A stretch of 64,000 bases of DNA from Achromobacter insolitus (GCF_002209555.1 NZ_NJIF01000002.1:558001-622000), one strand, 5' to 3'. Counted from the first letter of the stretch, positions 1 through 7,936 are shown. A program made the numbers and translations. Notes: generated by a model from the letters alone, not told the origin.

Positions 1-476
1 GAGGCGCAGGTCAGCTTGCCTGGATGCGTCTTGGCGTAAGCCACGTATTCCTGCACGGTCTTGACCGGCAGCTTGGGGTTGACGACCAGAATGTTCGGAA
101 TGGTCGCCAGAAGGCCCACGGGTTCAAAACCCCGCACAAAGTCGTAATTGAGCTGGCTGTACAGCGTGCGATTGATGGTATTGGCGATGGAACCCACGTA
201 CAGCGTGTAGCCGTCGGGCGCGGCGCGCGAGACGATTTCCGCGCCGATGTTGCTGTTGGCGCCGGTCTTGTTCTCGACCACGATGGTCTGCCCCAGTTCT
301 TCCGAAAGGGATTTCGCCATCAGGCGCGCCACGATGTCGGTGGCGCCGCCCGCCGCATAGCCGACGACCAGCGTCACGGGCCGCTCGGGATAGGGCTTGG
401 CCGCCTGGGCCATGGCCGAGACCAGCGCGCCGATGACGGCTGCCGCGAAGGCCCACCGCTTGCTCTGCTTCTTCAT
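1..476 (-). CDS. Bug-family tripartite tricarboxylate transporter receptor (C-terminus beyond window)
   Basis: Periplasmic solute-binding protein of the Bug (TctC-like) family, which captures small carboxylates. Only the first 158 residues are present; the gene runs off the left edge. The start at 476 gives a clear Sec signal peptide (MKKQSKRWAFAAAVIGAL..., cleavage after AMAQA), then the family pattern YPERPVTLVVGYAAGGATD, a GANSNIGAE motif and the PDGYTL motif. It is divergent from the IclR-type gene at 579, and two matching palindromes lie in the shared promoter, so IclR control of this receptor is likely. The ligand is unknown. No TctA or TctB permease is visible, which is normal for orphan Bug receptors. 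Confidence 0.93.
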   Translation of the reverse strand, partial: MKKQSKRWAFAAAVIGALVSAMAQAAKPYPERPVTLVVGYAAGGATDIVARLMAKSLSEELGQTIVVENKTGANSNIGAEIVSRAAPDGYTLYVGSIANTINRTLYSQLNYDFVRGFEPVGLLATIPNILVVNPKLPVKTVQEYVAYAKTHPGKLTCA

Positions 477-494
477 TGTTGTCTCCGTCCTGTT

Positions 495-511
495 TGTCTA
501 ATATTTGGACA
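495..511. promoter_or_regulatory. Candidate IclR operator 1
   Basis: The 17-bp inverted repeat TGTCTAATATTTGGACA has the form TGTC-n-AA-n3-TT-n-GACA. It lies just upstream of the Bug receptor start (476). It matches a second palindrome at 569-585; both fit TGTCCAA-n3-TTGGACA with a few changes. Confidence 0.6.
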
Positions 512-568
512 GCTCTGCGTCTGCCCGGCTTCATATTGGGCTTTGATAGAGGCCTCATCAACGCAATC

Positions 569-585
569 TGTCCAAAAATTGAACA
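569..585. promoter_or_regulatory. Candidate IclR operator 2
   Basis: The 17-bp inverted repeat TGTCCAAAAATTGAACA has arms TGT-n-CAA and TTG-n-ACA. Its centre is 74 bp from that of operator 1, close to seven helical turns, so both would lie on the same DNA face. It overlaps the TTG at 579, one of the possible start codons of the regulator. Confidence 0.55.
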
Positions 586-1376
586 AGCCAGAATCCGAAG
601 AATCGGGGCCGCGCGTGTTGCGCCGCGGGCTGCGCGTGCTGGGCGTGCTGCGACAGGCGGGGGCGGCCGGCATGCACGTCGTCGACATCGCGCGCGCAGC
701 GGGCATGCAGCGCAGCACCGCCTATCGCTATCTCGATGTGCTGGTGCAGGAGGGTTACGCCTTGCGCGAGTCCGACGCGCCGCGCTGGCGCGTTGCCGAG
801 CTGGGCGTAATGATGGCGGGCGACCCGCATGCGCAGGCGGTGCGAGGCCTGCGGCCGGTACTGCGCCAGATCAGCGATATCAGCGGCGATTCCGCATTTC
901 TCATCTGCCGCGCCGGGAACGATTCGCTCTGCCTGCATCGCGAAGTGGGCAATTACCCCGTGCAGGTGCTGGCGGTCACGGTGGGGCACCGCCAGCCGTT
1001 GGGCGTTGGCGCAGCCGGGCTGGCGCTATTGGCGGCGTTGCCGCCAGGCGAATCGGACGAGGTGATTGCACAGAATGAACAAGCGCTGCGTGCCTATGGC
1101 GGCATGACGGTTGCGCAGATGCGGCGCCTGGTGGAGAACACGCGCAACCGCGGCTGGTCCGTGGTGGGCAACGCGGCCGTGCCGGGCGTGTTGGGCGTGG
1201 GGGTGGCCCTGTGCGACGCGGGCGGGTATCCGCGTCTGGCCGTCAGCGTGTCCAGCCTGATCAGCCGCATGCAGGCGGCGCGCCAGCATAATATCGCCGA
1301 CCTCATCCGAGCCCAGCTGGCCCAGGATGAGATCAGGACGCAACGCTGGGCGCTGCCGGGGTTTCCCGCCGCCTAG
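579..1376 (+). CDS. IclR-family transcriptional regulator
   Basis: DNA-binding regulator of the IclR family. An N-terminal winged helix (residues about 13-62, containing RGLRVLGVLRQAG and MQRSTAYRYLDVL) is followed by the GAF-like effector domain ending in an IclR-type C-terminus (AVSVSSLISRM). No ATG exists near the 5' end. The TTG at 579 gives 265 residues; the GTG at 615 gives 253 and begins directly at the helix; neither has a strong ribosome site, so the start is uncertain. It is divergent from the Bug receptor gene, the usual arrangement of an IclR regulator and its target. Its TAG stop shares the palindrome CTAG (1373-1376) with the stop of the convergent DUF934 gene. Confidence 0.88.
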   Translation: MNKPESEESGPRVLRRGLRVLGVLRQAGAAGMHVVDIARAAGMQRSTAYRYLDVLVQEGYALRESDAPRWRVAELGVMMAGDPHAQAVRGLRPVLRQISDISGDSAFLICRAGNDSLCLHREVGNYPVQVLAVTVGHRQPLGVGAAGLALLAALPPGESDEVIAQNEQALRAYGGMTVAQMRRLVENTRNRGWSVVGNAAVPGVLGVGVALCDAGGYPRLAVSVSSLISRMQAARQHNIADLIRAQLAQDEIRTQRWALPGFPAA

Positions 1377-1918
1377 GCGGCTGCCGCGGTCGGCACGCGG
1401 TAGGTCTTCTGGTAGTGGACCGTGAAGGTCTTGAAGGCTTCCAGTGCCTTGTGAGGATCGTGGCCGGGCTTGACCAGGAAGCTGTCGAAGCCCACGCGCG
1501 CCTGGTAGTGGATGGTGTCGATCATCACGTCTCCGACCGCGCGCAGCTCGCCTTGCCACTGGTAGCGCGTGCGCAGCAGCTGCGCCAGCGAATAGCCCCG
1601 GCCGTCCGTGTAGACCGGGAAATCCACGGCGATGAAGGCGATGCCGGCGGGATCCAGCGTGCCGTCGGCCTCGGCCAGATCGCGCAGGTCGGCGTCGGAT
1701 TCCAGCTGGACGGCCACAGGATGCCGATGGCGGCGCAGCGTGGCGCGCGAGGCCTTCCAGGTGGCCAGCGGCACGACCCAGCCCGGCGCGTCACTCGGCA
1801 CCTGGCCTTCGGCGGGGACCTCGGGTTCCGGCGTGAAAAGGCGCGAGGTGTCGGCTTCCAGGCGGCCGTTGCGGATCAGGTGCGGGCCGGGGGCGTCGTG
1901 CGGATAGATTTCAGACAT
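1373..1918 (-). CDS. DUF934 family protein (sulfite reductase partner)
   Basis: Conserved proteobacterial protein of the DUF934 family (181 residues), almost always encoded directly after cysI and thought to assist assimilatory sulfite or sulfate reduction; its biochemical role is not established. The start at 1918 (MSEIYPHDAPGPHLIRNGRL) is chosen because it overlaps the cysI stop by 8 bp (ATGTCTGA), implying translational coupling. An upstream in-frame ATG would add a Pro/Ser/Thr-rich stretch that is merely cysI in another frame. The conserved C-terminal half contains VDFPVYTDGRGYS, LRTRYQWQGELRAVGDV and SFLVKPG, typical of the family. The cysH, cysD and cysN genes often found next to it are not here. 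Confidence 0.9.
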   Translation of the reverse strand: MSEIYPHDAPGPHLIRNGRLEADTSRLFTPEPEVPAEGQVPSDAPGWVVPLATWKASRATLRRHRHPVAVQLESDADLRDLAEADGTLDPAGIAFIAVDFPVYTDGRGYSLAQLLRTRYQWQGELRAVGDVMIDTIHYQARVGFDSFLVKPGHDPHKALEAFKTFTVHYQKTYRVPTAAAA

Positions 1919-3653
1919 GGGCGGCCTCGGCGTGTTGCGTGGGTTTGGCGAAGGCGGGATCGGAGTAGACGTCCTGCTTGAAGGGGTCGATGCCGACACG
2001 GTCCACGACGTCGATGAAGCGTTCTTCTTCGCTGTCGCGCAGGCCCAGATAGGTGCGGATCAGGCGGTCCACCACGCCGGCGACCTGGTCGCGCGCGAAC
2101 GACGGGCCGATGATGCGGCCGATGGCGGCGCCGCCGCCGCGTGTGGATTCGATATCGGGCAGCGGCTTGGCGGCGCCATTCTGGCGTCCGCCGATGGTGA
2201 CCTGATACCACTCTTCGCCGGCCTTATCGACTCCGAGGATGCCGATATGACCCACGTGATGGTGGCCGCAGGAGTTGATGCAGCCCGAGATGTTCAGGTC
2301 CAGTTCACCGATTTCAAACAGGTAGTCGAGATTGTCGAATTGGCGCTGGATGGCCTCGGCCACGGGAATGGAGACGGCATTGGCCAGCGCGCAGAAGTCC
2401 CCGCCCGGACAGGCGATGATGTTGGTCAGCAAGCCGATATTGGGCGTGGCCAGGTTCAGTTCCTGCAGGGCGAGCCACAGCTCGTGCAGGCGGGCGCGGC
2501 GCACGTCGGCCAGGATCAGGTTCTGCTCGTGCGAGACGCGCAGCTCGCCGAAACCGTAGTCATCGGCCAGGTCGGCCACCGCGTCCATCTGGTCGGCGGT
2601 AATGTCGCCCGGCGGCACGCCGGTGGGCTTGAGCGACACGGTAACGGCGGCATAGCCGGCCACTTTGTGCGGATGCACGTTGGTGCGCAGCCAGCGCGCA
2701 AAGCGCGGATCGGCGGCAGCCAGCGCAGCGGTGTTGTCGACGTCCTGCGCGGCGGCGGCGTCGTATTGCGGCCAGACAAAACGGGCCCGGATGCCGTCGA
2801 CAAACTCCTGGGTGATGGTGTCCGGGCCGCCCTTGATGAGCTGCCACTGTTCATCCACCTGCTGCGCATAGACTTCCGGCGTCAGGTCCTTGACCAGGAT
2901 CTTGATGCGCGCCTTGTACTTGTTGTCGCGGCGGCCGTGCAGGTTGTAGACGCGCAGCGCAGCCTGCAGATAGGTCAGCAGGTCTTGCCATTCGACAAAG
3001 GGATTGATCAGCTTGCCCACGATGGGCGTGCGGCCCAGGCCGCCGCCCACCCAGACGCGAAAGCCCAGCTTGCCGTCGCGTTCGACGGCCTGCAGGCCGA
3101 TGTCATGCACGCCCACGGCCGCGCGATCCTGCACCGCGCCGCTGACGGCGATCTTGAATTTACGCGGCAGGAACGCGAATTCGGGATGCAACGTGGACCA
3201 TTGGCGGATGATCTCGCACCACACCAGCGGATCCACCAGCTCGTCCGGCGCAACGCCGGCGAAGTGGTCGGTGGTGGTGTTGCGGATGCAATTGCCGCTG
3301 GTCTGGATGGCATGCATCTGGACGGTGGCAAGCTCGGCCAGGATGGCGGGCACATCTTCAAGCTTGGGCCAGTTGAACTGGATGTTCTGGCGGGTGCTGA
3401 AATGGCCGTAGCCTCGGTCCCATTTACGGGCGATGTGCGCCAGCGTGCGCAACTGGCGCGACGCCAGCATGCCGTAGGGGATGGCGACGCGCAGCATGGG
3501 CGCGTGGCGCTGGATGTACAGGCCGTTCTGCAAGCGCAAAACACGGAATTCATCTTCCGTTAGTTGGCCATCGAGGAAGCGGCGCGTCTGGTCGGAGAAT
3601 TGCGCCACGCGTTGCTCGACTAGCTGCTGGTCGACGGGGTCATACACGTACAT
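1911..3653 (-). CDS. cysI: Sulfite/nitrite reductase hemoprotein (assimilatory sulfite reductase beta)
   Basis: Siroheme and 4Fe-4S enzyme reducing sulfite to sulfide for cysteine synthesis; 580 residues. Two ferredoxin-like half domains and two siroheme domains are present. The cluster ligands are visible as CPGGDFC (C-x5-C, about residues 414-420) and CINSC (C-x3-C, about 456-460) followed by GHHH. The repeated helix motif near the N-terminus (RWDRGYGHFSTRQNIQ) is the substrate and siroheme region. The start at 3653 (MYVYDPVDQQLVEQ) follows AAGGGCAG; the frame is open further upstream but without family similarity. It heads a two-gene operon with the DUF934 gene and lies about 130 bp from the tandem repeat array at 3787-4421. 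No flavoprotein subunit CysJ is adjacent. Confidence 0.96.
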   Translation of the reverse strand: MYVYDPVDQQLVEQRVAQFSDQTRRFLDGQLTEDEFRVLRLQNGLYIQRHAPMLRVAIPYGMLASRQLRTLAHIARKWDRGYGHFSTRQNIQFNWPKLEDVPAILAELATVQMHAIQTSGNCIRNTTTDHFAGVAPDELVDPLVWCEIIRQWSTLHPEFAFLPRKFKIAVSGAVQDRAAVGVHDIGLQAVERDGKLGFRVWVGGGLGRTPIVGKLINPFVEWQDLLTYLQAALRVYNLHGRRDNKYKARIKILVKDLTPEVYAQQVDEQWQLIKGGPDTITQEFVDGIRARFVWPQYDAAAAQDVDNTAALAAADPRFARWLRTNVHPHKVAGYAAVTVSLKPTGVPPGDITADQMDAVADLADDYGFGELRVSHEQNLILADVRRARLHELWLALQELNLATPNIGLLTNIIACPGGDFCALANAVSIPVAEAIQRQFDNLDYLFEIGELDLNISGCINSCGHHHVGHIGILGVDKAGEEWYQVTIGGRQNGAAKPLPDIESTRGGGAAIGRIIGPSFARDQVAGVVDRLIRTYLGLRDSEEERFIDVVDRVGIDPFKQDVYSDPAFAKPTQHAEAAHV

Positions 3654-3786
3654 GTCTACTGCCCTTGAAGTCTTCTCGGTCTGAGCCCCTGCGGTCGCCC
3701 GGCGCAATGCGGCAGGGGAAAGGGGTTCATAACCGTAACAGGCAGCTGTGGCGAGCGTCTAAGTCATTCTGGTAATAAGGTAATTA

Positions 3787-4421
3787 GGCCCCCACGCTGC
3801 GCGCGCCTTGCGCGCTTGCTGCCCCCCGAGGGGGCTGTCCCGCCTTGGGGCGGCCCGGCGGCGGGACGGGCCCCCACGCTGCGCGCGCCCTGCGCGCTTG
3901 CTGCCCCCCGAGGGGGCTGTCCCGCCTTGGGGCGGCCCGGCGGCGGGACGGGCCCCCACGCTGCGCGTGCTTTGCGCGCTTGCTGCCCCCCGAGGGGGCT
4001 GTCCCGCCTTGGGGCGGCCCGGCGGCGGGACGGGCCCCCACGCTGCGCGTGCTTTGCGCGCTTGCTGCCCCCCGAGGGGGCTGTCCCGGCCTTGGGGCGG
4101 CCCGGCGGCGGGACGGGCCCCCACGCTGCGCGCGCCTTGCGCGCTTGCTGCCCCTCGAGGGGGCTGTCCCGCCTTGGGGCGGCCCGGCGGCGGGACGGGG
4201 ACCCACGCTGCGCGCGCCGTGCGCGCTTGCTGCCCCCCGAGGGGGCTGTCCCGCCTTGGGGCGACCCGGCGGAGGGACGGCCCCCACGCAGCGCGCGCCC
4301 TGCGCGCTTGCTGCCCCCCGAGGGGGCTGTCCCGGCCTTGGGGCGGCCCGGCGGCGGGACGGGGCCCCACGCTGCGCGCGCTTTGCGCGCTTGCTGCCCC
4401 CCGAGGGGGCTGTCCCGCCTT
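3787..4421 (+). repeat. Tandem array of an 82-bp GC-rich unit, seven full copies and one truncated
   Basis: Copies begin near 3787, 3869, 3951, 4033, 4116, 4198, 4279 and 4362; the last stops after about 60 bp. Each unit reads GGCCCCCACGCTGCGCGC, then a short variable loop, GCGCGCTTGCTGCCCCCCGA, GGGGGCTGTCCCGCC and TTGGGGCGGCCCGGCGGCGGGAC. Three potential hairpins are built in: GCGCGC around the variable loop, CCCCCCGAGGGGG, and GTCCCGCC with GGCGGGAC. Differences between copies fall mainly in the loop of the first hairpin (CCT, CCC, CTT, CCG). The array sits in the gap between DUF2970 and cysI. A single diverged copy, inverted, occurs at 48711-48779, where it looks like a terminator. Open reading frames across the array are repeats of the same low-complexity peptide and are not credible genes. 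Confidence 0.95.
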
Positions 4422-4454
4422 CGGTGTTCTTCCGAAGGTCGGTGCCTTCCGTTC

Positions 4455-4646
4455 TTACAACGCGGCGTTTACCGCCCAGCGGGCGACCAGTACCAGGATG
4501 ACTACCAGGCAAAGCGCCATCAGCAGCCCCGTCAATATCAATGGGGCCGGCTTGTTGTTGGCAATGTCGGCATCGTAGCCGCGGCCGCGGCGCACGCCGA
4601 AGAATCCCCACAGCACGGATTTGGCCGTGCGCAAGAAACTGAGCAT
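4455..4646 (-). CDS. DUF2970 small membrane protein
   Basis: A 63-residue protein of the DUF2970 family, found in beta- and gamma-proteobacteria; function unknown. The N-terminal half (MLSFLRTAKSVLWGFFGVRR) carries the conserved FFGVR motif. A single C-terminal transmembrane helix spans about residues 35-58 (PLILTGLLMALCLVVILVLV). The start at 4646 is preceded by GGGAG at good spacing. It is most likely an inner-membrane protein. It lies downstream of the LysR gene on the same strand, with about 75 bp between them, and is followed by the repeat array. Confidence 0.88.
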   Translation of the reverse strand: MLSFLRTAKSVLWGFFGVRRGRGYDADIANNKPAPLILTGLLMALCLVVILVLVARWAVNAAL

Positions 4647-4722
4647 GTTGTTTCTCCCGGGGTGGTGGCGGATGCTGCCAATGTAGGCTGCCGCAGGTCG
4701 GGGAAACAGATGCAGATCCGCC

Positions 4723-5658
4723 TTACTCGACCGTATCAGTCGCCGGCGCGGCAGTGGCGCCGATGCCGCGCACGATGTGGTCCAGCAGCTCGCGCGCGGC
4801 GGGCGAGACGTGGCGGCCGGCGCGGCTCAGGACATGCAGACTGCCCTGGTTGAGGATGGGATTGGCCAGCGGCAGGCTGGCCAGGCGCTGGGTGCGCATG
4901 TCGGCCGTGACGGCAATGGGTGGCGTCAGGGCGTAACCGATGCCGGCGGCGGCGAACTGCCATAGCGCCTTGAAGGAGGATGTGGTCAGCACATTGCGCA
5001 GCCTGACCTGCTCGCTGATTTCCGCGGCCTGGATATGCTGGCGCACGCCGAAGCCCTCCTGCATTGACGCGCCGGGATAGTCGGCCAGGTCGGTCAACAA
5101 CAGCGGGCGGCGCAGTTGGGTCAGCGGGTGATCCTCGCGGACGATGGCGCGGATAGGTTCGGGGCGCGAGTAATGGGTGCGCAGCCGGGCATCATTGGGC
5201 GGTTGGAACACCAGGCCGATATAGGCGCGGTCGTCGACGATGCGTTGCACAATCTCGGAAGTGCGGGCAACGTCGATATCCAGGGTGACTTCTGGATGGC
5301 TGCGCCAGTAACCGGGTAGCACGCGTTCGAACATCAGTTCCACGAAGCCCTCGCCCAGCACCAGGTCGATATGTCCCCGCTCGGCTTTGCGCAGGCTGTC
5401 GATCTCGGAGAAGAAGCTTTCCTGGATATCTTGCTGGCGCTTGATGTAGCGGGCCAGGATGTGGCCCGCGTCCGTCGGGACCACGCCGCGTCCGCGGCGT
5501 TCGAACAACGCGATCCCGCAATCGCGCTCCAGCGCGGCGATGGCGCGGCTGACGGCAGAGGGGTCCATGTCCAGCACTTCGGCTGCGCCGCGCACCGACC
5601 CGCGGCTCATGACCTGCATGAAGTAGTGAGTGCGTCGGGCGTCGAGTTTTTCGTCCAT
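4723..5658 (-). CDS. LysR-family transcriptional regulator
   Basis: 311-residue LysR-type regulator. The N-terminal winged helix (residues 8-66, SVRGAAEVLDMDPSAVSRAIAALE) is followed by a periplasmic-binding-protein-like effector domain (about 92-300). It is divergently oriented to the DUF3100 gene at 5950, so that membrane protein is the most likely target. The 291-bp intergenic region holds two inverted repeats (5705-5722 and 5765-5783) that could be LysR boxes. The start at 5658 (MDEKLDARRTHYF) fits the family length; a GAG element lies just upstream. The effector is unknown. Confidence 0.92.
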   Translation of the reverse strand: MDEKLDARRTHYFMQVMSRGSVRGAAEVLDMDPSAVSRAIAALERDCGIALFERRGRGVVPTDAGHILARYIKRQQDIQESFFSEIDSLRKAERGHIDLVLGEGFVELMFERVLPGYWRSHPEVTLDIDVARTSEIVQRIVDDRAYIGLVFQPPNDARLRTHYSRPEPIRAIVREDHPLTQLRRPLLLTDLADYPGASMQEGFGVRQHIQAAEISEQVRLRNVLTTSSFKALWQFAAAGIGYALTPPIAVTADMRTQRLASLPLANPILNQGSLHVLSRAGRHVSPAARELLDHIVRGIGATAAPATDTVE

Positions 5659-5704
5659 GGCGGAGCTCCGTGAGAGGAGTGCGGCGGCAGATCCACAGAT
5701 ACAA

Positions 5705-5722
5705 ATAAGGGTTTACCCTTAT
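5705..5722. promoter_or_regulatory. Inverted repeat, candidate LysR operator
   Basis: Perfect 7-bp arms ATAAGGG and CCCTTAT around TTTA, 47 bp upstream of the LysR start and on the promoter side of the DUF3100 gene. The symmetry and position fit an autoregulatory LysR recognition site. Confidence 0.5.
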
Positions 5723-5764
5723 CAAAATTGGGATCATGCAAAATTTTCCCTGGAAAAGCCTGTC

Positions 5765-5783
5765 CGTTGCATTTTACGCAACG
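5765..5783. promoter_or_regulatory. Second inverted repeat in the LysR/DUF3100 promoter
   Basis: Arms CGTTGC and GCAACG around the AT-rich ATTTTAC. It could be an activation site or simply a hairpin in the leader of the DUF3100 transcript. Confidence 0.35.
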
Positions 5784-5949
5784 TTTATGCGCCAACCCTG
5801 TCATGGTTGCTCGCGGAACCCCCGGCGAAAATCGCCCCTGCTGCGCGCGCCGTCGCCGCCGCCGCGTTGCGACGCCCTTTCCGGGCGCCGGCCGGCCGGG
5901 ATCGCGGCGGGCAGCCACGACGACTATTCACGTTCATCAGGGGAATCCG

Positions 5950-7290
5950 ATGTCTCACGCCAGCGCCAGTCTGGCCGCGCCCTCCATGCCGCTATCCGGG
6001 CGCATCCGCATGCTCGCCGCCATCCTGCTGGTGGTTGTCATCTCCGAAGCGATCGGCAGCGCGACGTTCAACGTCGGTCCGGGCAAGATCATTTTGCAGC
6101 CGATGCTGTGGGCTATTTTCATCGGCGCCATCGTCGCCGCCTTCGGCCAGCGCCTGCCGGCCGGCCTGGGCATCGACACCGCCATGCAGACGCGCATCAG
6201 CGGCTATCTGCAGTACGCGCTGCTGCCGTTCCTGGCCAAGCTGGGCCTGATGGTGGGCGGTGCCCTGCCGCAGGTTCGCGAAGCCGGCTGGGCCCTGGTG
6301 TTCCAGGAGTTCGGCCACTTTTTCGGCACCATGGCCGTCGGCCTGCCGTTGGCCTTGTTGCTGGGCATCAAGCGCGAAGCCATCGGCGCCACCTTCTCGG
6401 TGGGCCGCGAGCCCAGCCTGGCCATCATCGGCGAGCGCTACGGCATGAACTCGCCTGAAGGCCGCGGCGTGATGGCCGAGTACATCACGGGGACCGTGAT
6501 CGGCGCGCTGTTCGTGGCGCTGATGGCCGGCTTCATCACCAGCCTGAACATCTTCGATCCGCGTTCGCTCGCCATGGGCGCCGGCGTGGGCTCGGGCAGC
6601 ATGATGGCGGCCGGCGTGGGTGCAATCGCGTCCCAGCAGACGCCCGAAGTCGCGCACCAGGTGGCCGCCCTGGCCGCCGCGGCCAATCTGCTGACCACGG
6701 TGGTGGGCGTGTATTTCACGCTCTTCATTTCGCTGCCGACCACCATCTTCCTGTACGGCAAGCTGGAGCCCATCCTGGGCCGTTTCTCGCGCGGCAAGGC
6801 CGAGGCCATCGCAACCGAAGACGAGGCGGCCGCTCAAGAGGCGCCGGCGCATGGCGTCAAAATGGGCTTCGGGGACCGCCTGACCGCCTACGTCATCTGC
6901 GGCCTGTTCGCGCTGGTGGGCAACCGCCTGGGCTACAACGTGCCGTTTGCCGACGCCCTGCCGGGCATGGGCATCATCATCCTGCTGGTCGTCATCACGG
7001 ATCTGGTGCTGCGCGTGGTGCCCAAGCTGCCGGCCGTGTTCGTGCTGTCGCTGATCGCCATGACGGCGGGCTGCCCCGGCGTGCTGCCGTACTCGGACCA
7101 GATCATCGCCATGGTCGGCAAGGTAAACTTCCTGCCGTTCACGACCGTGATCCTGGCCATGGCCGGCCTGTCGATCCTCAAGGACCTGCCGGCCTTCCGC
7201 AAGCTGGGCTGGAAGATCGTGGTGGTGTCCCTGGCCGCTAACGCGGGCACCTTCCTGGGTGCGACCATGATCGCGGAATTCTTCCACTGA
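5950..7290 (+). CDS. DUF3100 family integral membrane protein (putative transporter)
   Basis: 446-residue polytopic inner-membrane protein of the DUF3100 family, presumed to be a transporter; no substrate is established. About eleven hydrophobic segments are visible, with a hydrophilic loop near residues 275-310 (KAEAIATEDEAAAQEAPAHG) dividing two halves. Conserved stretches include FQEFGHFFGT, the charged SVGREPSLAIIGERYGM and GVGSGSMMAAGVGAI. The start at 5950 is preceded by AGGGGAA; the frame is open 220 bp further upstream without similarity. It is divergent from the LysR gene and followed by a strong terminator, so it is probably a single-gene unit. DUF3100 genes often neighbour amidohydrolases elsewhere, but none is adjacent here. 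Confidence 0.87.
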   Translation: MSHASASLAAPSMPLSGRIRMLAAILLVVVISEAIGSATFNVGPGKIILQPMLWAIFIGAIVAAFGQRLPAGLGIDTAMQTRISGYLQYALLPFLAKLGLMVGGALPQVREAGWALVFQEFGHFFGTMAVGLPLALLLGIKREAIGATFSVGREPSLAIIGERYGMNSPEGRGVMAEYITGTVIGALFVALMAGFITSLNIFDPRSLAMGAGVGSGSMMAAGVGAIASQQTPEVAHQVAALAAAANLLTTVVGVYFTLFISLPTTIFLYGKLEPILGRFSRGKAEAIATEDEAAAQEAPAHGVKMGFGDRLTAYVICGLFALVGNRLGYNVPFADALPGMGIIILLVVITDLVLRVVPKLPAVFVLSLIAMTAGCPGVLPYSDQIIAMVGKVNFLPFTTVILAMAGLSILKDLPAFRKLGWKIVVVSLAANAGTFLGATMIAEFFH

Positions 7291-7315
7291 TCGCGTGCCT
7301 GCGCCTTGATGTCAG

Positions 7316-7345
7316 AAAGCCGCCTGTGGTCAGGCGGCTTTTTTT
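7316..7345 (+). terminator. Rho-independent terminator of the DUF3100 gene
   Basis: The stem AAAGCCGCCTG / CAGGCGGCTTT with loop TGGT runs straight into a T-run. It lies 25 bp after the DUF3100 stop and just before the stop of the convergent gene at 7355. Confidence 0.92.
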
Positions 7346-7354
7346 ATTGTTTGC

Positions 7355-7858
7355 TCAGGGTGCGAAGCGCGGACGATGCCGGGCGTCGTCCGTGACGTTC
7401 TCGGTGGCGCCGATGTTGGCAACCTTGGGGATGCCCAGGCCCGCAGCTTTCGCGGCCACGGCCGTCTGCAGTTCCTGCACCTGCGGATTGCCCATGGCGA
7501 TGCGGTAGGCTTGCAGCGGCATCAGCCCTTCGATGGTGCCCAGGTCATTGGCGGATCCGGCTCGCTGCGTCACGGGATCGGGCGGCGCGGTGAAATCTTC
7601 TATCGCGCGGCGCATGCGGGAATCTGCATGCAAGTCGCGCAGCGCGTCCGTGTTGGGGGCGCTGAAGACGTTCAGGGGCAGCGGCAGGCGGTCCCTTTCG
7701 CGGATGGCTGCCGCGGCGTGCGCGGCGGCGGCTCGCGCAGCCTGGACATCGGCGACGCGCCGGGCTTCAGGAAACGGCCGCGTGGCGTCCAGCGCGGCAG
7801 AGCGCGTCGGGTAGGGGGCGTCAGCCCGGTGGATGGCGGAGATCGCAGCGACGTCCAT
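7355..7858 (-). CDS. Hypothetical alanine-rich protein
   Basis: 167-residue protein that I do not recognise. The N-terminal half is Ala/Arg-rich and probably helical (VQAARAAAAHAAAAIRERDR, about residues 38-57). The C-terminal half (PLQAYRIAMGNPQVQELQ, about 112-130) looks like a short amphipathic helix followed by a polar tail. There is no signal peptide, transmembrane segment or cysteine. A plausible ribosome site (AAGGGG) precedes the ATG at 7858, and the codon pattern resembles neighbouring genes. It stands alone, convergent with the DUF3100 gene. It could be a small cytoplasmic or secreted accessory protein; nothing in the context assigns a role. Confidence 0.6.
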   Translation of the reverse strand: MDVAAISAIHRADAPYPTRSAALDATRPFPEARRVADVQAARAAAAHAAAAIRERDRLPLPLNVFSAPNTDALRDLHADSRMRRAIEDFTAPPDPVTQRAGSANDLGTIEGLMPLQAYRIAMGNPQVQELQTAVAAKAAGLGIPKVANIGATENVTDDARHRPRFAP

Positions 7859-7936
7859 GCGGTACCCCTTCTAGTGACAGCCGGCGGTTCAGCCGGCCCG
7901 GCAGATTCACTGTAACAGCTGGGGACGATCATGGCG

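Noticed and set aside
24-578. N-terminal extension of the IclR gene across the Bug receptor
   Set aside because: The first 185 codons are antisense to a clear signal peptide and Bug domain. IclR similarity begins only after position 579.
1917-3563. Long open frame on the plus strand across cysI
   Set aside because: It is the antisense shadow of a gene with unmistakable cysteine motifs. High-GC codon bias keeps the opposite frame open, and the peptide shows no family features.
3787-4421. Possible CRISPR array
   Set aside because: Units are contiguous with no unique spacers, and no cas genes are present.
3808-4853. Several open frames through the tandem array
   Set aside because: They translate the repeat unit again and again (LLPPEGAVP-type peptides) in all frames, so they arise from repeat composition and do not look like coding sequence.
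5992-7287. Long minus-strand frame across the DUF3100 gene
   Set aside because: Gln/His/Gly-rich antisense product, typical of the complement of a membrane protein in GC-rich DNA.
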